A DNA stretch of 64,000 bases. Origin: Gracilaria domingensis. Its lineage: Eukaryota > Rhodophyta > Florideophyceae > Gracilariales > Gracilariaceae. The notes under the pieces are model-generated. The model was not told where the DNA came from. It did not search any database and worked only from the letters and a program-made list of their open reading frames with translations. This document shows positions 32,678 through 44,700 of this stretch, piece by piece; position 1 is the stretch's first letter; each line of letters begins with the position of its first letter. The position numbers and the translations under genes were made by a program. The DNA lies in NCBI GenBank assembly GCA_022539475.1, contig VCMS01000103.1, positions 99,692 to 163,691 of the forward strand, in the 5' to 3' direction.

Positions 32678-33906
32678 TCACGAATTAAACTGTAGATTGT
32701 AGGTTAATGCAATCTGATTTGTCCCCACGAGTCTTGTTCTGCCGTTGAGCAATCGAACAGCAATTTCTATTGTCATCCCACGTCGCTTTGAATCTGCCGG
32801 TAGAACAGTTTTGAGTCCTCGAAAATGGCCCTTTACCACACGAATGACCCACTCCGCACTTTGCCTTTCACTTTGCATTATGCGCTGAAGCACCATATCG
32901 ATGGCAGCCATCTCCTTCGACTGCCGTATATCGCTCGTTTCGTTAGACTTACGTTCACGTAGAATTTTTGTGTTTTTACTGCTTGCATTGTTAACAAAAG
33001 CGGAGTCTCTAAGGATTTCCATGCCTGGTGGGGTTCGCTCATCAGAGAATTTAGGGTAGTAGAGTCCAGACAAACCGGCCAGCTTGTTATCATGCCTGCT
33101 TGAAGGACACTTTATAGCCGTGTGTATTACTTCTCCGAAGAAGTTGAAAACAAAAAGATTGGTGACCTCTTCCTGCTTAGTATAACATTTGTAAAAACCT
33201 TTCTACAGTTCTTCGTTGCCAAAGTTCTGACATTTAAACCTTCGAACACCCGTAATGCCAAACAAGACTTTCAAAAGAGGACCAAACTCCCTAATGTTCT
33301 CTATCAGAGCTGCAGAAGCATTTATTTCTGCAAACTTAAGTCAAGAAATAGAGAATTGTTGCGCATCAGTGTGACGTAGTGCATTTTTAAGTATGGCTAG
33401 CGAGTATTCTAACCAGACAGTGATAAAAGACGGGACAATCCCAAAGAATGCAGAGAGTTGTGCTGTTGTGCACTCTGTCTTTATATAGTAAAGAACGAGC
33501 AAAAGCAATTCAGATGAGTACAGGAACTGTCCTCGCCATCTCTTGCTGTTGCTTCCGCGGTATGGAATTCCGATGTTAAATTGAGTTTGTTGTGTCTTGA
33601 ACAATGTTGGTAAGACTCTGCGAAGACATCGCGCGTGAAGTTGGTGATATATATAAAGTCTGCGTTCGTGCCATTAGCATAGAGATGTTGCCAAGGCGTG
33701 TTCGGACGTTGGGAGACGGGATGGAGCAACCCACGACGAGTATGCTTCGCCGCACGATGGGTTCGGCGGATATTCGAGCGTTTCTTTATGGTCAGAACAG
33801 CGCATAGCGTGGTAGTTACGGCTGCAAGACTCGCAGAAAGAGCTGCTTGTGCCAACATTTGCGCCATGGTGATCGATGTGCAGCGTTTGGCGGGCGAACT
33901 GATCAT
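32678..33906 (-). pseudogene. PIF/Harbinger transposase (element 2)
   Basis: Three minus frames in the right order make up a Harbinger-type transposase. The N-terminal part (33,906-33,481) ends FIYITNFTRDVFAESYQ. The middle part (33,604-33,341) has RWRGQFLYSSELLLLVLYYI, then LSAFFGIVPSFITVWLEYSL, the helix-turn-helix-like region. The C-terminal part (33,073-32,678) has RERKSNETSDIRQSKEMAAID and SERQSAEWVIRVVKGHFRGL, the end of the DDE domain. At least two frame changes occur, and the block with the first two catalytic Asp residues is not clearly readable. It is a different subfamily from element 1. Confidence 0.65.
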
Positions 33907-34024
33907 CTGGAGACACCCTCCGTGAGTGTCTTCAGATGGCCATATTTGGTGGTGCGGTGGTCAACCTACAGTGCATTTGCTTGGCCAAAACTTGGCCATG
34001 CACCCAACTGGTAATTTCGGGATG

Positions 34025-35337
34025 TAGTAAGGAAATTTTCAAAAAATGGCGTTTCAAGATATGCCGTTTTCAAACGTTTTTAAAACCTTCACTTTTAACT
34101 TCCAGAGTAAAGAACGTTGGCAAAATGTACACGTTTACCCACACGTGTCACACAAACACATAATGACAGTTTTCTTTCTCGTGGTCATCCGACCCCATCT
34201 CTCAATGGCGTGAAATACGGTTCACGCTCAACGTCCGCATCACCTTCTCACAAGGCATTCGCACAAATTTGCGGTAGCAGCCATTCTTCAAGTCCAATGT
34301 GCTCCGAGCTCTCATCCCTCATCTTCGCGGAGCGATGTCGGGACGCCGTTCGCAAGAAGGGTCGCGCGGATGAAAGTGCTACACATGCTGGCCCCCACTG
34401 GTTACCGTGTGCTTCAAAGCCAAACATCATAGCACACGCGCAACGTCAATGGCCAAACAGGGTTTATGACGAGTACTCGAGTGGGGACAAGGTGTTGTCG
34501 TTAACTGAGCTTTCGGACCGGATGGAAACGTAGGATTAGAGCGGTGTATGGGAGCAGCATATTGCTGGTGGCAAGTAGGAGGAGGGGCTGACATTAGAAT
34601 TCGCATCGAGTGCTCTTGAGAGAACAATCGCTGGGAAGGATACTGGATAACGAAAGTGATCAAGTGAGGTACCTCCTCAACACGATTTGAAATTGGCACA
34701 GATAATGTAGCCCGTTGGTATGTCGCATATCTTTTTGGTGTTGCCACGATCATACCGTGGGACGCATAGATCGGAGTGGAGCCATGTTAACAGAACGTGT
34801 TTGGTTACGAACGCTGTGCATTTTCAAAGAACTGTGAGCCGCATTCAGACCAGACTTTGATGGAGATATTTGGCGGAGATGGCGTCGTGAAGCTTGCTTG
34901 AGTGACTAATGTTGAGCACGCTTTTACTGCAGTTGTAGGCTTTTGTTGCTTAACAAGGTGGGCTTATATAACAATGCTCACTTGTAAAACAGCGTCAACA
35001 AAGTGCGCTGCGTAGGCGCTCTGCATTGGGGCATGAAAAAGGCATCGAGCTTTTTGTTGTCCAAGAGATTTGGTTAACCATGAAAGATTGACGACATGCA
35101 GGACACAGCTGAAGGTAACGCATCTTTTTCTCTCATGACGCGTTCAATGCTGATTTCTACTTTGTGGTTTTTCCCTCACAAGCGATCAAAGACGTTTCTC
35201 ATTCCGAGAACAAAAAGAAGTCTGGAATCTCCTCGGGGTTCGTTACATCCAAAACAGGGGTCAGTAAAGAAGGCAGTTCTTGATTTTCTTCGCTGATGAG
35301 AAGCTCGTAAAATAACGACGTAGCATCGGAACCAGTG
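34025..35337. other. No recognised gene
   Basis: A 138-codon plus frame at 34,117-34,533 and its overlapping minus frames have no family signal. No repeat structure was seen. The sequence separates Harbinger 2 from the hAT pseudogene. Confidence 0.4.
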
Positions 35338-37130
35338 CTAACCTCCGCCACCGATTCTGCAAAAAAAAGAGGCGTGATTTTGTTGCGCGGAGGAAGGAAC
35401 GACTTTGCGCAATTGAATCATGTTGTGCGAGATAGAAATCTGACGTTCCACACTTGGTTCCCCCATCCGACAACGACGATTCGACAACACTCGTTTTTCA
35501 ACGTTATAGTTTCGCTCCACGCCGGCTGTGGAAGCCAGAACCCGAAACACATCCACCAGTACCTTCCACGTCCTTGATATTTACCACGAAGCTGACCCCA
35601 GAATAGCGAAGGGTGGTAGCGCTTCAAAGGGGTTACGAGAAGGGATCCGTCAACCCCATACCGCAGTGGTTCTCTCAATAAAGCATTACGTTCTTCAACC
35701 GACTCGGGAATAATCTTAAACTTTCATCAATGCATTGATGCGTTAGGGTTCCATTACGCAGATCTACGCAGTCAGTTCCCAAGGATTCGATTGCTTTTTC
35801 ACGCAATGCATCGAAAAATGGGTTACATAAAGAGGCCAACGCGTGCACAGGGCTATACACACGACGCCATCGCCGTAGTAGAGATTAGACCACACCATTG
35901 CGCTGTGCTGTACGAAGCGATGTGACAGTTGAAAGCTTTTGCCTGACAAATAAAAATGCTGCGAAAGCATCTGACATATTGGACTTCTCTTCTGCCAGGA
36001 TAGTCGTGGCTTGCGATATAAACTTCAATGCAGATACCGCAGACTGTAGATCAGTCCAGAATCCATTCGACGTAATAAGAATAGCCAGTCCAGAAGGCAG
36101 CTCGTAATCTGCATCCATGAGATTGCTCTCCTGTGCTTCCAGAAATTTAGTATGAAGCAACACCATCACCGATCGTAACAAAAGCAGCCGCTCCAACATT
36201 TCACATCCGGAGGTCGACCTTGTCGGCGAATACAGTATCGGTAACACAACACGTGACTTTTTCCAAAGCAATAGCTTCTCATACAAACGATTTATAACTC
36301 CCGTATATCTGATTGTTTTTGAAACAAACAAATCTTCTTCTAACACCTTAGTAATGTAAGAAAGCCTTCCAACATCTTCGGCCAAATTGTGCAGACATTG
36401 CGAGCTGCATCCATAGCACCACCTGAACATTTGGCTTCTTCTGGCTTATCCTTCGCATCACGCATTAAACTGCAAGAGACCGACACAAATGCATACGCAG
36501 CTGTAAAGCCAATGATATCATCCAAACGTTTCATTTCATCCTTGATCTTGAAGACTAAGTTAAATGTCCTATCGGTGTTCAGATCTGATCGGAAATTCTC
36601 CAAAAACAATGGTAACGGTGTATGTATAATAACTTTTGAAACAGATTTAGAGACCTTATCAGTCGCTCCATCCCTTCCGACAACACCTGCCTTGTTGTAA
36701 ATATTGAAAAAACATCTTTCATACATTTCTTTTAAGCATCACTTAATATCTTGACATCTATGGACTTATAGAATTTTGTACGCAGGTCTAAGAGATTGAA
36801 GGAATGTCTTCTGAGCAGGAAATTTGAAAAAACGGAACGGTGTAGACGTATTGCGTGTTGCGAGTGCCAATTTTGCATCAATTAACTTTTGTTGATTCAG
36901 GATTATAGCATCAATTTGTAGAGTTGAATACAATCTTTGAATAGGAGCAGTTATTAAAAATGGTTGATGTGACGTCTTTTTTCTGCTGCTGAGAGTTAGG
37001 GCAAGACTCTTACAGATCGTTTCACAGAAGTACAATTTTTGTATTGAGTTTTTATGTTTGTGGTAGTTGCAGAAATTGTTTGATGGCAAAATTTGCATTT
37101 TGCTCTTGACGTTTTAAAGTTTGTTTGGAT
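35338..37130 (-). pseudogene. hAT transposase remnant
   Basis: Parts of a hAT transposase follow one another on the minus strand. At about 37,100-37,040 is a BED-finger-like AKCKFCHQTISATTTNIKTQ ending in NC, where the zinc-binding His is Gln. At 36,726-36,340 is the region before the catalytic core. From 36,430 to 35,885 comes LAEDVGRLSYITKVLEEDLF, then LPILYSPTRSTSG, NGFWTDLQSAVSALKFISQA and MSDAFAAFLFVRQKL. At about 35,860 is YSPVHALASLCNPFF. At 35,556-35,338 is the C-terminal dimerisation region (VLASTAGVERNYNVEKRVLS, then SISHNMIQLRK). The frame changes at least three times. The catalytic residues cannot be read reliably. Confidence 0.7.
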
Positions 37131-37756
37131 TTCTTTCTGGAAATAAAGCCAGGGCTTTGATGTGGTTCTTCCAATTTCTTAATAACGTAGATATGGACAG
37201 ATTGTGCAAGCGACAATGCTTTGGAGCCATGGACTGCTGAGGAGAAGTGCAGTGTTGTTGATCTTTGTTCGTAGCAGGAGGAGATGGAAAGAACTAGTAT
37301 GATCGGTGTTCCCAGAATACCTAGACACGTAGTGATACTTGTTACACGTATGAAACCTCTCATTGGATTGTTTTCGGGTGTTGGGAACGTTCAATATATT
37401 CAGAAAATATTCTACACGTTTCAAACCTTTGCCTACGATGCATCCAATGACACAGTCCCTGAGAGGAACACTTAACCCTATTGAAACGAAAAGAAATAAT
37501 GTCTATCCAGACAGACATAAGAGGCAGCCAATAATCAGGCGGCAAACAGTGCCAGGCAGTGGTGAGAATTGCCTAAGAACTTGATTGAAGATTGCGCGTC
37601 ACGAACGCATCGTCCAGTGTACAAATCTGATTCATTGTACAAATCGTGGTGCACAGCGTCATAACGACCTTCCGCTCACCAGGTCGCAACCTTTTTCACC
37701 CACTCCCTACCTACCGGCTTTCGTTGTTGTACGCATCTCGTAACCATTCGGACGTT
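37131..37756. other. No recognised gene
   Basis: Short frames on both strands, none with a family signal. It probably includes the 5' end of the hAT remnant. Confidence 0.35.
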
Positions 37757-38147
37757 ATGGAGCCCTCACTGGGCAAAGTCAGCAATGACGAGGAAGGATT
37801 CAATCCCTTCACCTCTGAATGCTCAACCATAGCTGCCATAACGCGACACAACGAAGACGTTACTTGCCTCAACTGCGGCGGTACACCCTGTTACCCAGCA
37901 AAAACCCGTTCAATGGAATCAAAACAAATGTTCTAACGATTTTCAGTGCTGGATGCTCTTTTGTTCAGTACACTATGACCAAAGTCATTATGTGCTCATT
38001 GCGTCAAAATTCATTGACAATCTAGCGAATTAATTGTTTTTGAAAAAATTAACCCAATGAAGATGCATTGAGCATTGACAAAAATTGTGTCACATGCTGA
38101 GATGTTAATGAGGACTCAATGACGGAGAGTTCTGCCTGGATTACTGG

Positions 38148-38381
38148 ATGGCGCTCGACGAGTATCTAGTGGAGCAAACTTCTTCCATAATTCCATCGCA
38201 GAAAGTTTCGGCTACGAAGAATAGTGAAATGCGAAAGAACGCCTACAAGATTTACGTATTGGAAAGGTATGGGGTTCTAGGAAAAGACAACCGCGTTCAA
38301 CTTCCGAACTGCGTTCGGGGAGGAATAAGAAATATTTGGCCCGACCAAAAGGGCGCCCACATGGGGTTCAAAGAGGAATGA
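38148..38381 (+). pseudogene. Fragment resembling a P2X7 C-terminal-like domain protein
   Basis: A 77-codon frame carries NAYKIYVLERYGVLGKDNR, then QLPNCVRGGIRNIWP and a terminal MGFKEE. This pattern (AYRxfxxWxxGxLGxxNR, PxCVxxxIRxxFP, GF) resembles the P2X7-C-terminal-like module found in many TE-associated proteins. An upstream frame at 37,757-37,936 with CLNCGGTPCYPAK may be its zinc-binding N-terminal part, with decayed sequence between. Its stop (38,379-38,381) lies 2 bp from that of the convergent piggyBac gene, which suggests the two belong to one element. Confidence 0.4.
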
Positions 38382-38383
38382 GG

Positions 38384-39257
38384 TTACGGTTTGTGAATAA
38401 CTCGTGCAGTTTGCATTGATGATGAAACGGTGTTGCGTCTATTCCGCCGCACTTTAGATAATAGAGCTCGTGTTGCTACAACAATCTCGTTGTAAAGATC
38501 AGGCCTTGTGTATCGAATAGTTTCTTTGTGATGAAATAATGCAAAGCAATTGACATGAAACCATCTCTTGCACTTGCTGCACGAATACATTGTATAATCG
38601 CCGCGCCCTTTTTTGGAAACCAAATTGCAGAGCATGGAATGTACACTTTTCTTACCAACGTTCTCAAGGAGAATATGTGCCACACCCTCTGGCCCAGAAT
38701 TGCGCATAGAGCTGATATGAGAAAGTCTTGGCGCTGCCAATGAAGTAAGTGCTGCTCGGTTTTGCCTATATGAGAGATGGTCAGCAACCAATTGGTGGAT
38801 AATTCTTTGCTTTAGCCTGCCCATGTCAAGCATTTGCTCTCCTGGCGCCGCCATCGCCTTCAGCAATGCATGAGAATTTAGAATGGATGGGTCCAGAATG
38901 AAAGTTAGGACACTCATTGTCACTCTCTTTTCCTTGCGAACAGTAGCCGAAGTGAATCGAATTTGATCAAATCGATCTACGCCGTTCATGAAATAGTTGT
39001 ATGCGACTATCACGGTAGCAACCTGTAAAACAGTCCTATTCAAAGACTCCGTACCCAACAATCGATGGAGCGGTGCTAAACCGTGTACGCAAAAGACGGC
39101 TTGATCATCGGGGTGATGAACTCGTTTAGTCGGAGTACCCTTCAAATCGTTCGTATAAAAGGAAACTATCTATCGAACCGTCAACACGAAGAATCCTGTT
39201 TTCTCCGCTAGTTTTACTTCAGTGTTTGACTTTCCTTTTCTTTGATAAACCTGAACC
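38384..39257 (-). pseudogene. piggyBac-like transposase, C-terminal part
   Basis: The frame contains FVLTVR, stop, IVSFYTNDLKGTP, then VHGLAPLHRLLGTESLNRT and VIVAYNYFMNGVDRFDQIRF, the diagnostic piggyBac block, with ILDPSILNSHALLKAM. A cysteine-rich C-terminal finger CSKCKRWFHVNCFALFHH follows. Upstream it runs to 39,258, where element B begins. The N-terminal part of the same gene is at 57,363-58,121. An in-frame TAG at about 39,171 shows it is already decayed. Confidence 0.8.
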
Positions 39258-40003
39258 TGTAGTGCAACGCTCATCTATGAGGAATTTCGCTGCACTTAGT
39301 CATAGTTCCCGTTCACGGGTTTGCCTGGTGCACACCAGTATATGACTAGTAGTACCTAGTCGTTGCCATCGACATGGTTTGAAAACGTGGGACACGGTAG
39401 AGCTAATCGGAGATCGGCCACTACACGTGGGCGTTTGCCACAGTTAGTGAGATGTTTAGTTAATATTATTTATTAATTTAGTGAGGACACTACTTAGTGC
39501 GACGGCGTGGCCGCCGTCGCACCAGTAAAGTTCCCCAACCAGGGTGATCCTACTTCAAGGATCTTGGCTCTGGCCACTCTCGCCTTCGCCGGTGCACAAC
39601 TCCTTATCGGAGGGACTCCCCGTTGTCACGCTGCGGCTATTCACCCTGTATCCCCGCAGAACCCAACTTTGGTAGTCTTTCACCTTTGATGTTTGTGTTC
39701 GACCCTGTATAGGGAATACCCCGGCGATACGCCGTACCTCTCTTATCCCTCTCTCTCTCTTTTTCTCTATTTTCCTTTCCCCACTCTGTGGTTTCGTCCC
39801 TCTTTTGAGGCTGCTACGCTCACGTGTGAGTCACACTTCTCTGCTAAACTCTCAACGCTCCGTCGTGACGTTTGGCCCCGGTCTTACACTCGGCTAGTTG
39901 TGCCATTCCAGAGAGGCTCTGTTCTCTGGGTTACCCTCAGTAGAGGAAGATCCCGAACGTCTTCATGGTGTTTTCCTGCTCGCAGGCATTGCATTGCACT
40001 ACA
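39258..40003 (+). repeat. Element B 5' LTR
   Basis: The 746 bp LTR has 10 bp inverted ends (TGTAGTGCAA / TTGCACTACA). It contains an AT-rich TATA-like stretch at about 39,455-39,480 and a perfect 10 bp stem palindrome at 39,497-39,522 (gtgcgacggc-gtggcc-gccgtcgcac), then a pyrimidine-rich stretch. Its right 450 bp matches the 3' LTR at 56,893-57,362, with many differences. Confidence 0.8.
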
Positions 40004-40006
40004 AAG

Positions 40007-40025
40007 TGGTCTCACGACCTAGAAG
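40007..40025 (+). other. Element B primer binding site
   Basis: TGGTCTCACGACCTAGAAG begins 4 bases after the LTR end. It is complementary to a tRNA 3' end ending CCA. Element C has the same pattern (TGGTCTCCCGACTTAGAAG), so both probably use the same primer tRNA, which I cannot name. Confidence 0.65.
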
Positions 40026-40101
40026 CTTGACGCACTATTGTGTACCCTCTTTGAGTTTCGTTCTTTTGGAAGTTTCCGTGTAACGGTTGGTGTGGATACC
40101 G

Positions 40102-42345
40102 ATGTCTCGGAAGCCCTCCGATGCCGAGCCTGCGATTACTTGCAGTCGTTGCACCAACGGTGGTAATCCAACGAATGTTCGGCCTTCTTCGAGGATACAA
40201 GTTTGATCTGGATCGACCCTGGGTCACAGGCCGTCCTCGCGGACGTCTAACCCTCCGGCGCGCCGGACACTTCCGTTTTCCCCGTTGATCCCTCCCACTG
40301 ATGGGATTGCTCCGGCATCTACCGTCGCCGAATCGGCTCTTGCCGGGCAGGCGAAGGCTACCGCCGAGGACTCTCAGTCCCGTCGGGAGAAGGTTGACAA
40401 CACCCAGGGTACAACCCTGGAAGAGCAGGTTCGCATGCTGCGAGCTGCTCACAATTCCCTAATGGGAGCCCATGATTCCCTCGCGGGAGAAGTCCGGACT
40501 CTCTGGGAGGAAGTTAGTATATTCCCTGTGAAGAATGTCGCAGATGATCTCCGTATTCTACCGTCCGATGTCAACTCCGTGCTGGAATGCATTGGAGGAC
40601 CAGCTGCCTTCGTGGAAGGAATTGAGACCCAGTTCGATCAGATTAGTAGCCGTCTGGAGACGTTAAAGAAGGCCGCTATCGCGGAACTCGCCACTCCAGC
40701 GGAGGCGGTTGAAGTGTCGCATCGCGACAAGAACACCGGTCGGGACGAATCTCGCCGCAGGCGGAAGGTCAAGGAGGACAATCAGTACTCCGAGTCGCAC
40801 TCGAGTTCGTCAGACGACGCACCGGATGCTCCGGATAGTTCGGATTCATCCGATTCCTCATCCGACAATGGTCGTGCAGGGCACTCATCACGCTCTAAGC
40901 GGTCATCGGCCACCCAAGGTGTTGTTCGTACCCGGTCGAAGGGAAGGCAGCACTCCGGGCTGAAGGAGCTGAAGCCGACGAACCCGATGTATCGGAAGTT
41001 ACTTTCATACCGGTACTACCGTTTGGAGGATTCCCCATTGGATCGCACACCACGTGGGACGGGTAAGTTGAAGGACTGCATTTGCCGAACGCAGATCTCA
41101 CTGCGTAACCAGACATTTTCTGGATGCGACCCAGTCCTGGTGCTTAATTTTCTCGCACGTTTCGTGTCGGAAGCCGATGTTCTCGGGATGAACGAAGGCC
41201 AGCAATACATTGCGTTGCCGTATTTCTTACGGGGAGTGGCCGAAGACCAGTTCAAGTCTGTAAGAGGCTCATATCGTGCCTCCGAAGGAGGGGTTAGGTG
41301 CTGGCCGGAAGCGGTCCAATACTTGCTGCGCTCGTAAGTCACCAATGACGCAATCGGCACCGCCATCCTGGCACTCCGGGACACCCGGCAGAAGTCTGGA
41401 GAGGTGGAAACCGACTACTCGGTACGCCTGAACAAGGCTTTCCACCGTTGCGGTAATGTCTTTTCCGCAGGGGAACGTTGTAAGATGTTCGTTGATGACC
41501 TCGACCCGGCCATCAAGACCTTGTTCGCCCGCTACCGCGAGGGTAAGCGGAAGATTACCTATCTCGAGTTAGTCCAGTACGCTCCAGCGAAGGGTGATGC
41601 ACTTCGTGCGCGAAGTGCCATCCCCAGGTCGAAGTCCGCCAAGGCGTTGATGATGGAGACTGGCTCCCCATCGTTGTCGCTGCTAGCGAGCGAGGCCTAC
41701 CCGAGGAAGTATGACAACGTCCAGTTGGCCCAGGAAGGCCCGAGTTCCATTCCAACTACGGAACTACCGTCGACGACGGATGCTTCCTTCGACACCGCTC
41801 GGGACGGTCCGCTGATTTACACAGATTCCAATCGTGTGAACGGACCAAGAATCCCGTATGCGAACGGAGCAACCCGTATTCAACGGCCTGGATGGAAGGA
41901 CACACGCCCCAGGGTAGGGTTCAACGATTTTCGGAATGGTACCCCGCGTTCGGGAATAGCAACGCCGATCTGTCACCTTTGCTATACGCATGGTCACATT
42001 TCGCCGCAGTGCCTCCTCTCGATGAGGGATATGCCCATAGTCACGGAGAACTTTGAAACTTTGACTCCGGAGGAGAAGAAAACGGTCGCTATGAAGTCGT
42101 ACCTGCGTGCGAAGACGGACTTTTCTCACGATGTCGCAGCACCATCGCCGCAGCAGAATGTCCAAGCAACGCCCGTGCATCCAAACCTTCGGTTTGTTGC
42201 CGAACCCCATACCGCTAACGCGGGACCCTGCGGCCAGCGAGCCCAAGCACTGGTCGCCAAGGAACCTGAGCAGCCGCCGCAGGCGGAAGTTCAGGGAAAC
42301 GCAACCAGGGAGTCTCCCTTTCGGGAGAGGCGTCCTCATAGTTGA
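40102..42345 (+). pseudogene. gag: Element B gag
   Basis: The best start is ATG 40,102 (MSRKPSDAEPAITCSRC), followed by an in-frame TGA at 40,204. The frame then runs to 41,337, stops, and is resumed by a second frame to 42,345. It contains a coiled coil (LEEQVRMLRAAHNSLMGAH), an Asp/Ser-rich stretch and the capsid-like core (LKPTNPMYRKLLSYRYYRLE, then EDQFKSVRGSYRASEGGV). An intact CCHC zinc knuckle CHLCYTHGHISPQC for RNA packaging follows. The basic tail ends near 42,345, overlapping the protease frame. Confidence 0.75.
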
Positions 42346-43054
42346 GAATTTTGACGCCCGAGGCGTCGTCGCCTCGCTCCCCGGTGAAATTCCTCTCGAG
42401 AAAAGACGCCACAGACGCGGATTCGGAGCACCTCGGTGTTCTGCGTCGACCGTGGATACGGGCAAGGAATAACCGGATCCCGGACGGAATCATGGTGATG
42501 GCCAATCGAAACTATAAGGTGAACGCTGACCTTGGCCTGAACCCCCAGTTTATGGTGAGTTACCTGACTGTACTAGACACAGGTGCAAGTCTGAACTTCA
42601 TCGCGAAGTCCCTTCTCGCACCGCAATTGCGGGAAGGTATCCGCCACAGCGTACTTCCTGATGTCACTGACGCGAATAACAACCCGTTAACAACGGTCGA
42701 AACAATCGACTTAGTGGTCGTTTGGGAACTTCCGTGGTGAAGGTCGACTTCATCGTTTGTTGGTCATTGGCTGCCCCAGTCATTTTGGGTTACGATTACT
42801 GCGACAGGTTTGTCGATCCAATCAGGCCGCCCCTCAGGCGTGTAGAACTCGACGATGGTTCATCGGTAGCGATTTTCTGTCGTCCGCTGAAGCGGTCATC
42901 GCGAAAGAAAGTTCCACTCCTTGCTGCGCAGGCCCCAGCACCGGCGTCGCGCGAGTTCACAAAACTCCACGTCGCTTCGTCGATTCGCATCGCGCCTGAA
43001 TTCCAAGTCATGGTGTCAGTTAATTTCCGTCAACACGGTCTTCGGGTTACTTAA
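42342..43054 (+). pseudogene. Element B protease
   Basis: The retropepsin motif is intact (VLDTGASLNFIAKSLLAP) at about 42,570. A frame change near 42,735 separates it from the C-terminal half, with APVILGYDYCDRFVDPIRP. The latter ends at 43,054, just before the RT leader. Confidence 0.7.
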
Positions 43055-43066
43055 CCAGTTACCTCG

Positions 43067-44700
43067 TTGTACGAGAAGTGCCAACTCGCTGTCGCGAATG
43101 GCGTGGTGCAATTCAGACCGGATACTGCGTTTCGGATACTCGTTGCCAATCTTGGCAACACCCCCCAGTATCTGGTGAAGAACCAAGTCATTGGATCCTT
43201 GACACCGCACCCACTCGCGATGCTTCCGACAAAGATGACCGCCGCCGATGTCCTCGGAATATTTACCTCCGAAGAGGACGCTGCCCCATCTAAGGAGGGG
43301 GAGGGAGTTGAAGTTCCTGCTTCTTCTGCGAGTACCAGTACCGCCGCATCGGGGGAAAAGCCGAATGACTCGGAACCACACCCTGCGTCAGGGACAAAAG
43401 AGCGTAAGCCCACGAGCTACGACAAGGTTGACCCCTTGAAGGCGCTGGAGGAACTTGATCTCGGTCATGTACCGGAGTCGCACCGTGAACGTCTAAGAGA
43501 CATGTTACGGGAGTTTACCCCAATTTTGGATGGCTCTCTTGGATAGATAAATGCAACGGAACACCGTATCGATTTGTTACTGAACACGGGTCCGGTTTCA
43601 CAACCCCCTTACAGGGCAGGACCGAAAGCTCGGGAGGAAGAACAGTTCCAAGTGGACAAGATGATCCGCGCAGGTGTCATCGAACACGCGCAATCGCCCT
43701 GGGCATCCCCAGTGGTACTGGCTCTCAAGGCCGACGAAAGCAGGAGGTTATGTGTCGAATATCGCCGGCTCAATGCCGTGACGTTAAGAGACGCTTACCC
43801 ACTCCCTCGTATGGGCGAGTGCATCGATTCGCTCGGTGAAGCTACTGTGTTTACGGCTTCGGATGCCAATTGAGGATGCTTGCAAGTCCCCGTCAGGGAG
43901 GAAGACCGCGATAAGACTGCGTTCGTGTGCCACTCGGGCTTCTACCGCTTCAAGCCGATGCCTTTCGGCCTAACCAACGCGCCCGCTACGTTCAAGCGTG
44001 CCATCGACATCTTGTTGAGCCGCTTCAAGTGGCGAACGTGTCTCGTCTACCTCGACGATATCATCGTTTTTTCCAGCAATCTGGACGATCATCTCACCCA
44101 TGTCAGGGACGTGATGACCACTCTGCGTGACGCAGGAATAACCCTCAAATTGAGGAAGTGTGAATTCTTCACCGACACCGTCAAGTATCTTGGACACATT
44201 ATCTGTCCAGGACGGCTGACGATCGAGGAAGCTCGCGTCAAGTCACTCGCCAAGGCAAAGGAACCGCGAACCCAAACGGAATTACGCTCTTTCCTGGGGT
44301 TGTTCAACGTCTACAGACGGTTTGTACCCAACGTTTCGGACATTGCGGCTCCCCTTAACGCTCTCTTGCGAATCAGCCACCAAAATTGGACCCCTTCACG
44401 CCCGCACAAGCGGAAGAGTTCAACTCCTTGAAGGGGGCTGTTATATCAGCACCGATCCTCTCGTTACCAAAACCGGGATTGCCGTTCTCCATGGACACGG
44501 ACTCGAAAGTATGCTGCGCGCTGTTCCAAACCACTCCCGCGGGAGAACGAAAACCCATAGGGTACTGGTCACGTTCGCTTAACGTTCATGAACGGAACTA
44601 TTCCGTTTCGGAGAAGGAGTGCCTGGCAGTCGTACGGACATTATCCACTCTCCGTCTCTATCTGCTAGATGTGCATTTCACCGTGCAGAAGCTGCGCTTG
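43067..44700 (+). pseudogene. pol: Element B reverse transcriptase and partial RNase H
   Basis: The order is: RT leader with LRDMLREFTPILDGSLG then TAG at 43,544; finger and palm with LCVEYRRLNAVTLRDAYPLP and FTASDAN; a TGA in place of the expected Trp codon at 43,871; then CHSGFYRFKPMPFGLTNAPA and an intact catalytic YLDDIIVFSS. Thumb and RNase H follow (FSMDTDSKVCCALFQT, SEKECLAVVRTLSTLRLYLL). Similarity stops after LDVHFTV near 44,690, so the end of RNase H and the whole integrase are missing. Confidence 0.75.

Larger units (their letters stand above)
31526..34024. mobile_element. PIF/Harbinger element 2
   Basis: About 2.5 kb bounded by imperfect inverted repeats: catccagaaattcccag at 31,526-31,542 and the inverse of catcccgaaattaccag at 34,008-34,024 (about 15 of 17 match). 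Just outside, TAGTA occurs at 31,514-31,518 and at 34,025-34,029. On the left, 7 extra bases separate it from the repeat, which makes ctggatgcatccag a perfect palindrome. Inside are a Myb/SANT-like companion gene on plus and a transposase on minus, in convergent order. Confidence 0.6.
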
